Part shown: positions 6,372-10,604 of the stretch, in pieces
Layout: each line of letters begins with the position of its first letter
Numbering within the stretch: position 1 is the first letter of the stretch
Assembly: GCA_002291855.1 (NCBI GenBank)
Contig: DBAW01000091.1
Span: 1 to 10,604 of the forward strand
Source: Sphingomonas sp. UBA1000
GTDB taxonomy: Bacteria; Pseudomonadota; Alphaproteobacteria; Sphingomonadales; Sphingomonadaceae
Length of the DNA stretch: 10,604 nucleotides
Reading direction: 5' to 3'
The notes under the pieces: model-generated
Database searches by the model: none
What the model was told of the DNA's origin: nothing
What the model saw: only the letters and a program-made list of their open reading frames with translations
Made by a program: the position numbers and the translations under genes

Positions 6372-6405
6372 CAAGCTTCACGGCCTGTGGGGATCGACCG
6401 AAACG

Positions 6406-7110
6406 ATGATTGAAATGCTGATGATGGCTGCCGCTACGACGGGCGGAATCTGGGCACATGTGGTGGCCGATTTTTCCAATCTCGGGTCGCCCGCCGCACT
6501 GGCCGCGTTTGGCCAGGTGCTGATGATCGACATCATGCTGGCGGGCGACAATGCGATTGTCGTCGGCTCGCTGGCGGCCGGCCTGCCGGCCGATCAACGC
6601 CGCAAGGTGATCATGATCGGCATCATTGCCGCATTGGTGCTGCGCATCGCCTTTGCGCTCATCGTCACCCAGCTGATGCAGATTGTCGGGTTGATTTTCG
6701 CCGGCGGGCTGTTGCTGCTGTGGGTGTCGTGGAAGCTGTTCCGCGAACTGCGCCCGGCGGGGCAGAGCGGCGACTCGCCGGAAATCGTCGGCGATGAGGA
6801 TTCGGGCGTCGCGCCGGCCAAGAGCTTTGCTGCTGCCGCATGGGCGGTTGCGGTTGCCGATGTCAGCATGAGCCTCGACAATGTGCTTGCGGTTGCCGGT
6901 GCGGCGCGTGACCATCCGGGGATCCTGATTGTCGGCCTGCTGCTGTCGGTGGTGCTGATGGGGATCGCGGCCAATGTGATCGCTAAGTATATCGAGCGGT
7001 ATCGCTGGATCGCCTATGTCGGGCTGGTCGTGATCCTCTACGTCGCGGGCACCATGGTCTATGAAGGCGTCGTCGATCCCAAGGTCGGCATCGGCACCTT
7101 GTTCGCGTGA
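6406..7110 (+). CDS. TerC-family integral membrane protein, YjbE type
   Basis: Polytopic inner-membrane protein of the TerC/Alx superfamily; several members export Mn2+ or supply metal to secreted enzymes, but the substrate here is not shown. The product has 234 residues with hydrophobic segments at about 33-57, 66-90, 92-112, 142-164, 171-193 and 200-220. The two related acidic motifs of the family are present: MIDIMLAGDNAIVVG at 40-54 and AVADVSMSLDNVLAVAG at 149-165. A charged loop at about 113-138 separates the two halves, as expected for an inverted duplication. The ATG at 6406 is preceded only by a distant GGGGA; ATG codons at residues 4, 6 and 7 are alternatives. It is followed by a strong terminator. 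It may be cotranscribed with rho. Confidence 0.88.
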   Translation: MIEMLMMAAATTGGIWAHVVADFSNLGSPAALAAFGQVLMIDIMLAGDNAIVVGSLAAGLPADQRRKVIMIGIIAALVLRIAFALIVTQLMQIVGLIFAGGLLLLWVSWKLFRELRPAGQSGDSPEIVGDEDSGVAPAKSFAAAAWAVAVADVSMSLDNVLAVAGAARDHPGILIVGLLLSVVLMGIAANVIAKYIERYRWIAYVGLVVILYVAGTMVYEGVVDPKVGIGTLFA

Positions 7111-7133
7111 GGTGATCTAAGCGGCATGAAAAC

Positions 7134-7164
7134 GGCCCCGGAGCAAAAGCTTCGGGGCCTTTTT
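7134..7164 (+). terminator. Strong intrinsic terminator, bidirectional
   Basis: An 11-base-pair stem (GGCCCCGGAGC paired with GCTTCGGGGCC, one G-U pair) with an AAAA loop is followed by TTTTT. CATGAAAA before and TTTTCATG after the hairpin are inverted copies, so the minus strand also shows a hairpin followed by a short T-run. It lies between the convergent TerC and dienelactone hydrolase genes and can end both transcripts. Confidence 0.92.
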
Positions 7165-7181
7165 CATGTGTCGGCCGGTCT

Positions 7182-7276
7182 GCCTGGAGCGTTTTCAAGC
7201 CGGGCTGAATCGCCCGGCGACTTAGAAAATGCGGTAAATCAAAGGCCTGGAGCGAAGGATCCGATGCAATCGGGTC
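7182..7276. repeat. Structured intergenic element with two hairpins and flanking direct repeats
   Basis: GCCTGGAGCG occurs at 7182-7191 and again at 7245-7254. Between them GCGTTTTC (7189-7196) pairs with GAAAATGC (7225-7232), enclosing a perfect seven-base-pair hairpin (GCCGGGC at 7199-7205, GCCCGGC at 7212-7218). After the second copy, GATCCGAT-GCA-ATCGGGTC (7258-7276) forms an eight-base-pair hairpin with one wobble pair. I recall similar GCGTTTTC...GAAAACGC...GGAGCG...GATGCAATCGG arrangements as dispersed intergenic repeats in alphaproteobacteria, which suggests membership in such a family. Only one copy is in the window, so dispersal cannot be shown here. Confidence 0.5.
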
Positions 7277-7283
7277 GTCCGCT

Positions 7284-7979
7284 TCAGCCCAGATGTTCGG
7301 CAAAAAAGGCTTCGGTGCGGCCATCGGCGACGCGCGCGGTTTCGTCATTGCGGCGCTGGCCCATTTCAGCGGCAAAGCCGTGATCGAGACCCGCATAATC
7401 GTGCAGCACGACGCGGGGATGATCGTCCAGCCCGTCATGCATTGCCTTTTGCACGTCAGGGCCGACAAAATGGTCGGCGGTCGGGATGTGCAGCATCAGC
7501 GGATTGGCGATCGCGTGGCGCTCGCCCAGCAGATTGTCGATGCCGACGCCGTAATAGCCGACACTGGCGTCGATATCGGTGCGTGCGGCCGCCATGAACG
7601 CCAGCCGTCCGCCCAGGCAATAACCGACACAGCCGACCTTGGCCGCGCCCATGCTGCGCGCAGCGCGGATCGTCGCTTCGATATCGGCGACCCCGGCATT
7701 CTGGTCGAACTGGCCGAACAGGCCGAGCGCGCGCTGGAATTGCTCGGGCACATCGGGGTCAAGCTCGATGCCCGGCTCCAGCCGCCAGAACAGATCGGGT
7801 GCAATCGCCAGATAGCCGAGGCTCGCCCAGCGGTCGCATTTGCGGCGGATGCCTTCGTTCACGCCGAAGATTTCCTGGATGACGATGATCGCCGCGCGCG
7901 GCGGGCCTTCCGGTTCGGCGGCATAGCCGTTGAAGCGGCCATCGCCGGCCAGGGTCTCGATGCTGATTGTGCGGCCCAT
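7284..7979 (-). CDS. Dienelactone hydrolase family protein
   Basis: Alpha/beta hydrolase of the carboxymethylenebutenolidase family, which opens dienelactone in chlorocatechol breakdown; many genomic paralogues have unknown ester or lactone substrates. The product has 231 residues, as in the family. QEIFGVN carries Glu36, GYCLGG at 119-124 carries the nucleophile Cys121, PTADHFV carries Asp169, and YAGLDHGF carries His200. These match the Glu36-Cys-Asp-His arrangement of the Pseudomonas enzyme with a shift of two. The ATG at 7979 is chosen because GGGAG lies just upstream on the minus strand and the conserved domain follows; a start at 8021 would add 14 residues. No catechol-pathway gene is nearby. 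It is the only gene on the right arm that runs toward the putative origin. Confidence 0.9.
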   Translation of the reverse strand: MGRTISIETLAGDGRFNGYAAEPEGPPRAAIIVIQEIFGVNEGIRRKCDRWASLGYLAIAPDLFWRLEPGIELDPDVPEQFQRALGLFGQFDQNAGVADIEATIRAARSMGAAKVGCVGYCLGGRLAFMAAARTDIDASVGYYGVGIDNLLGERHAIANPLMLHIPTADHFVGPDVQKAMHDGLDDHPRVVLHDYAGLDHGFAAEMGQRRNDETARVADGRTEAFFAEHLG

Positions 7980-8071
7980 ATCGTCTCTCCCTTGCTTGCG
8001 GATCGCGCGCCCCCGCGTCACTGTTTCGCCGTTAGCAGCGCGGCGCGGCGCGGCTCAAGCGGGAGGACAGG
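7980..8071. promoter_or_regulatory. Divergent intergenic region between the hydrolase gene and the DUF6489 gene
   Basis: This 92-bp gap must hold promoters for both divergent genes. It has good ribosome binding sites at both ends (GGGAG on the minus strand, GGGAGGACAGG before 8072). A low-complexity CGGCG run lies at about 8038-8053. No confident -35/-10 pair could be assigned. Confidence 0.4.
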
Positions 8072-8305
8072 ATGAAGTTCAATGTCGAGGTGGATTGCAC
8101 GCCCGAAGAGGCGCGGCGTTTTCTGGGCCTGCCCGACCTGACACCCGTGCACGAGGCCTATGTCGCCCAGCTGGTCGATACGGTGAAGAATGGCGTGAGC
8201 GGCGAAGCGGTCGAGGCGATGTTCAAAAGCTGGGGCCCGATGAGCGATGCCGGGTTCCGCATGTGGCAGCAGCTGCTCGATGGGATGAGCGGTCGCAAGG
8301 CGTGA
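8072..8305 (+). CDS. Small conserved protein, DUF6489-like
   Basis: Small cytosolic protein of 77 residues, of unknown function. The start MKFNVEVDCTPEEARRFLGLPDLTPVHEAYV matches my recollection of the DUF6489 family of sphingomonads and related alphaproteobacteria. It has a short beta-strand-like N-terminus, a TPEEARRFLGLPD turn and a mostly helical remainder ending in SGRKA. No signal peptide, membrane segment or catalytic motif is seen. GGAGG five bases before the ATG is the strongest ribosome binding site in the window. The stop overlaps the mnmE GTG as GTGA, so its translation probably sets that of mnmE. The family name is from memory and the link to tRNA modification is only by position. 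Confidence 0.82.
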   Translation: MKFNVEVDCTPEEARRFLGLPDLTPVHEAYVAQLVDTVKNGVSGEAVEAMFKSWGPMSDAGFRMWQQLLDGMSGRKA

Positions 8306-9597
8306 CGGAGACGATTTTTGCGCTGTCGAGCGGTTCCCCGCCGGCAGCGATTGCGGTGATGCGGATCAGTGGCCCCGCGGCGCAGCAGGTGCTTGTTCGG
8401 CTGGCCGGGGCGGTGCCCGGGCCGCAGCGTCTGTCGCTGCGCACCCTGCGCGATGCGGACGGGGCGGTGCTCGACACGGCGCTGGTGGCGTTTTTTCCGG
8501 CGGCTTCCTCCGTGACCGGTGAGGATCTGGTCGAGCTGCACCTGCATGGCGGGCGTGCGGTCGTGGCCGCGGTCGAACGGATACTGGGTGACCTGCCCGG
8601 TCTGCGCGCGGCGCGGCCCGGCGAGTTCACCTGGCGGGCGTTCGAAAATGGCCGGATGGATCTGGTGCAGGTCGAGGCGCTGTCCGATCTGCTCCGCGCC
8701 GAAACCGAAGGGCAGAGGCGGGCGGCGCTCGCGGGGAACCGGCTGTCTGCCGAGGTCGAACGGTGGCGGCAGCAGGTCCTGATGCTGTCGGCGTTGGTCG
8801 AGGCAGCGCTCGACCAGTCGGACGAAGACGATGTGCCGGTCGCGGATGGGCGGATTGCGGATCTTGCCGCAGCGCTTGACGCGGAAATGGCCGCATTACG
8901 CGCGCGGCCTGAGGCGGAGCGGCTGCATGACGGGGTGAGGGTGGTGTTCGCCGGCCCGCCAAACGCAGGAAAATCCAGCCTGATCAATGCGCTGGCGGGA
9001 AGGGATGTGGCGATCACGTCTCCCGTGGCTGGCACCACCCGGGATGTGATCGAAGCACCGGTGCGGATCGGGGGCATCGCCTTTGTGCTAACCGACACGG
9101 CGGGGCTGCGCGTCGAAGCCGGGGACGCCATCGAACGGATCGGGATCGAACGCGCGCGCGCGCGGCTGCGCGGTGCCGACATTCTCGTCTGGCTCGACGA
9201 TGCTGCGCCTGAGCCGGAGATTGTCGGAGAAGACGGGCCGGAACTGGTGATTCCGGTTCATGCCCGGGCCGATCTGCCCGGCCGTGAAACTCCGCCGCCG
9301 GGCCGTCTGGCGGTGTCCGCGACGACCGGGCTGGGGCTGGGGGCTTTGGCGGACCGGCTGATCGCCGCGGCGCGGACATTGCTGCCGGTCGAAGGGGAGG
9401 CTGCGCTCAATCGGCGACAGCGGGCTTTGGTGGTCGAATGTCATGAGTTACTGATCGCCTTTCGCGGCGAGCCGGACGAGCTGATCCGGGCAGAGCTGCT
9501 CCGCCGGTGCCGGCAGGCGCTCGATGCGCTGACCGGCAGGGCGGGCACTGAGGAGATGCTCGATGCGCTGTTCAGCACCTTTTGCGTCGGCAAATAG
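8302..9597 (+). CDS. mnmE: tRNA uridine-5-carboxymethylaminomethyl modification GTPase MnmE
   Basis: With MnmG, installs the aminomethyl or carboxymethylaminomethyl group on wobble U34, using GTP hydrolysis and a methylene-tetrahydrofolate donor. The product has 431 residues, slightly shorter than the E. coli protein. The N-terminal folate-binding domain begins ETIFALSSG and includes GEDLVELHLHGG at 73-84; FENGRMDLVQVEA follows at 114-126. The G domain has G1 GPPNAGKS at 218-225, G2 GTTRD at 244-248 and G3 DTAG at 265-268. The C-terminus is the expected CxGK (CVGK, Cys428). The G4 motif, normally NKxD, reads ARAD at 321-324. The GTG at 8302 overlaps the previous stop; a longer in-frame start at 7930 lies in the antisense hydrolase region and is rejected. 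Confidence 0.96.
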   Translation: MTETIFALSSGSPPAAIAVMRISGPAAQQVLVRLAGAVPGPQRLSLRTLRDADGAVLDTALVAFFPAASSVTGEDLVELHLHGGRAVVAAVERILGDLPGLRAARPGEFTWRAFENGRMDLVQVEALSDLLRAETEGQRRAALAGNRLSAEVERWRQQVLMLSALVEAALDQSDEDDVPVADGRIADLAAALDAEMAALRARPEAERLHDGVRVVFAGPPNAGKSSLINALAGRDVAITSPVAGTTRDVIEAPVRIGGIAFVLTDTAGLRVEAGDAIERIGIERARARLRGADILVWLDDAAPEPEIVGEDGPELVIPVHARADLPGRETPPPGRLAVSATTGLGLGALADRLIAAARTLLPVEGEAALNRRQRALVVECHELLIAFRGEPDELIRAELLRRCRQALDALTGRAGTEEMLDALFSTFCVGK

Positions 9598-9599
9598 CC

Positions 9600-9615
9600 C
9601 GTTCCACGTGGAACA
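9600..9615. promoter_or_regulatory. parS-like centromere site (ParB binding)
   Basis: The 16-mer CGTTCCACGTGGAACA contains the perfect 14-base palindrome GTTCCACGTGGAAC at 9601-9614. It fits the bacterial parS pattern TGTTNCACGTGNAACA except at the first base. It lies three bases after the mnmE stop, in the mnmE-mnmG gap. In Caulobacter and many other alphaproteobacteria, parS sites cluster near the origin in or around the mnmG-rsmG-parA-parB region. ParB binding is inferred from this match. Confidence 0.82.
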
Positions 9616-9654
9616 TTTTTGACTTTTGGCGATGTTCGCGGCTTTAGGACAGTC
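9616..9654 (+). promoter_or_regulatory. mnmG upstream region with a possible promoter and ribosome binding site
   Basis: TTGACT at 9619-9624 is a good -35 match; 18 bases on, TTTAGG is a poor -10. AGGA at 9646-9649 lies five bases from the mnmG ATG and is a good Shine-Dalgarno. The promoter is uncertain, while the ribosome binding site supports the start choice. Confidence 0.35.
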
Positions 9655-10604
9655 ATGTTCGACGTGATCGTCATTGGCGGCGGCCATGCCGGCTGCGAGG
9701 CGGCGGCTGCGAGCGCGCGTGTCGGCGCGCGCACCGCGCTGGTCACCTTTGCCCATGCGACCGTTGGGGCGATGTCGTGCAACCCGGCCATTGGCGGGCT
9801 GGGCAAGGGCCATCTGGTCCGCGAGGTCGATGCGCTTGACGGGTTGATCGGCCGCGCCGCCGATGCCGCCGCGATCCATTACCGGATGCTCAATGCCTCG
9901 AAAGGGGCGGCGGTACGCGGTCCCCGCGTGCAGGCGGATCGCCGGCTTTACAAGGCTGCCATCCAGCAGATGCTCGCCGATCAGCCGGGGTTGGAAATTG
10001 TCGAGGCCGAGGTTGCGGCACTGCTGGTCGTTGGCGGGCGCGTCACTGGGGTCGAGCTTGGCGATGGCCGGCAGGTGCTGGCCGGGGCGGTGGTGATCGC
10101 CACCGGCACGTTCCTCAATGGCCGGATGTTTTGCGGCCGGGAGACCCAGACCGGCGGTCGGACCAATGAGCCGGCGGCGCAGCGGCTGGGCGATCAGCTG
10201 CGGGCGCTGACCCTGCCGATCGCGCGGCTGAAGACGGGAACGCCCCCGCGCCTCGACGGGCGGACCATCGACTGGGCCGGGCTGGACAGCCAGCCGTCCG
10301 ATCCGCCCGGCTGGACGATGTCGGCCATGGCCGATGATCGCCCCAATCCGGCCATTGCCTGCGGGATCACGCGCACCAATGCGGCGACGCACGACGTCAT
10401 CCGTGCCGCGCTCGATGAATCGCCCCTGTTCAGCGGCGCCATTGAAGGGCAGGGGCCGCGCTATTGCCCGTCGATCGAGGACAAGATCGTCCGCTTCGGC
10501 GACCGCGACGGGCATCAGATCTTTCTGGAGCCGGAGGGGCTGGACGACGCCACCGTCTATCCCAATGGCATCTCGACATCCCTGTCGGCGGCCAGCCAGC
10601 TTGC
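9655..10604 (+). CDS. mnmG: tRNA uridine-5-carboxymethylaminomethyl modification enzyme MnmG (N-terminal half)
   Basis: FAD- and NADH-dependent partner of MnmE in wobble U34 modification. About 316 residues are present of a protein usually near 620; the rest lies beyond the right edge. The FAD Rossmann motif VIGGGHAGCEAA is at 6-17. MSCNPAIGGLGKGHLVREVDALDG at 40-63 contains Cys42, and GPRYCPSIEDKIVRF contains Cys271; these correspond to the two conserved cysteines of the family. LNASKGAAVRGPRVQADRRLY at 79-99, ATGTFLNG at 149-156, RLKTGTPPRL at 191-200 and HQIFLEPEG are further signatures. The ATG at 9655 is supported by AGGA at five bases. It is separated from mnmE by 57 bp holding the parS-like site. 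Confidence 0.96.
   Translation, partial: MFDVIVIGGGHAGCEAAAASARVGARTALVTFAHATVGAMSCNPAIGGLGKGHLVREVDALDGLIGRAADAAAIHYRMLNASKGAAVRGPRVQADRRLYKAAIQQMLADQPGLEIVEAEVAALLVVGGRVTGVELGDGRQVLAGAVVIATGTFLNGRMFCGRETQTGGRTNEPAAQRLGDQLRALTLPIARLKTGTPPRLDGRTIDWAGLDSQPSDPPGWTMSAMADDRPNPAIACGITRTNAATHDVIRAALDESPLFSGAIEGQGPRYCPSIEDKIVRFGDRDGHQIFLEPEGLDDATVYPNGISTSLSAASQL

Noticed and set aside
5064..6374. 436-residue minus-strand open frame opposite rho
   Set aside because: Shadow of rho: no recognisable motif, His/Arg/Asp-rich composition, while the plus strand encodes a complete canonical Rho.
6339..6405. Manganese riboswitch (yybP-ykoY type) ahead of the TerC-family gene
   Set aside because: The gap is only 67 bp, and I see no pair of conserved loops of that riboswitch, only one small hairpin.
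7126..7383. 85-residue plus-strand open frame starting just after the TerC gene
   Set aside because: It begins in the terminator hairpin, crosses the structured element and ends antisense to the hydrolase gene.
8038..8053. CGGCG low-complexity run before the DUF6489-like gene
   Set aside because: Too short and consistent with local GC-rich composition; no evidence for a regulatory repeat.

Overview
The window is GC-rich and reads as chromosomal core DNA of an alphaproteobacterium, most probably a sphingomonad. This is judged from protein character (the MKFNVEVDCTPEEARRFLGL small protein, HemJ beside HemE, the PpsR/Maf/AroE/CoaE/DnaQ order) and from gene order, not from a database search. No phage, plasmid, IS, CRISPR, rRNA or tRNA gene is seen.

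Layout. Positions 1-3082 hold a tight leftward operon: ppsR, maf, aroE, coaE, dnaQ (dnaQ runs off the left edge). Every junction overlaps. Positions 3083-3355 are a non-coding gap of 273 bp with a perfect DnaA box, several weaker ones, five GANTC sites and two inverted repeats. The same neighbours (hemE on one side, the DUF299/ppsR gene followed by maf, aroE, coaE and dnaQ on the other) flank the replication origin of Caulobacter crescentus, so this gap is the probable chromosomal origin. Positions 3356-7110 run rightward: hemE and hemJ (heme synthesis, one-base overlap), rho with a 254-bp leader, and a TerC/YjbE-type membrane protein. A strong bidirectional terminator (7134-7164) and a structured intergenic element (about 7182-7276) separate these from a leftward dienelactone hydrolase gene (7284-7979). 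From 8072 rightward come a small DUF6489-type gene, mnmE coupled to it by a GTGA overlap, a 16-bp parS-like palindrome at 9600-9615, and mnmG, which is cut by the right edge.

How it fits together. Transcription diverges from the 3083-3355 gap, so nearly all genes run with the predicted forks; the hydrolase gene is the only exception. The parS-like site lies about 6.4 kb from the putative origin, next to mnmE-mnmG, which in many alphaproteobacteria lead into rsmG-parA-parB. The window therefore probably spans the origin plus the start of the centromere region, embedded among housekeeping genes for heme, CoA, shikimate, tRNA wobble modification and transcription termination. The most useful leads are the origin, the parS site, the degenerate G4 motif of MnmE, the out-of-frame tail of CoaE over dnaQ, and the structured repeat after the terminator.
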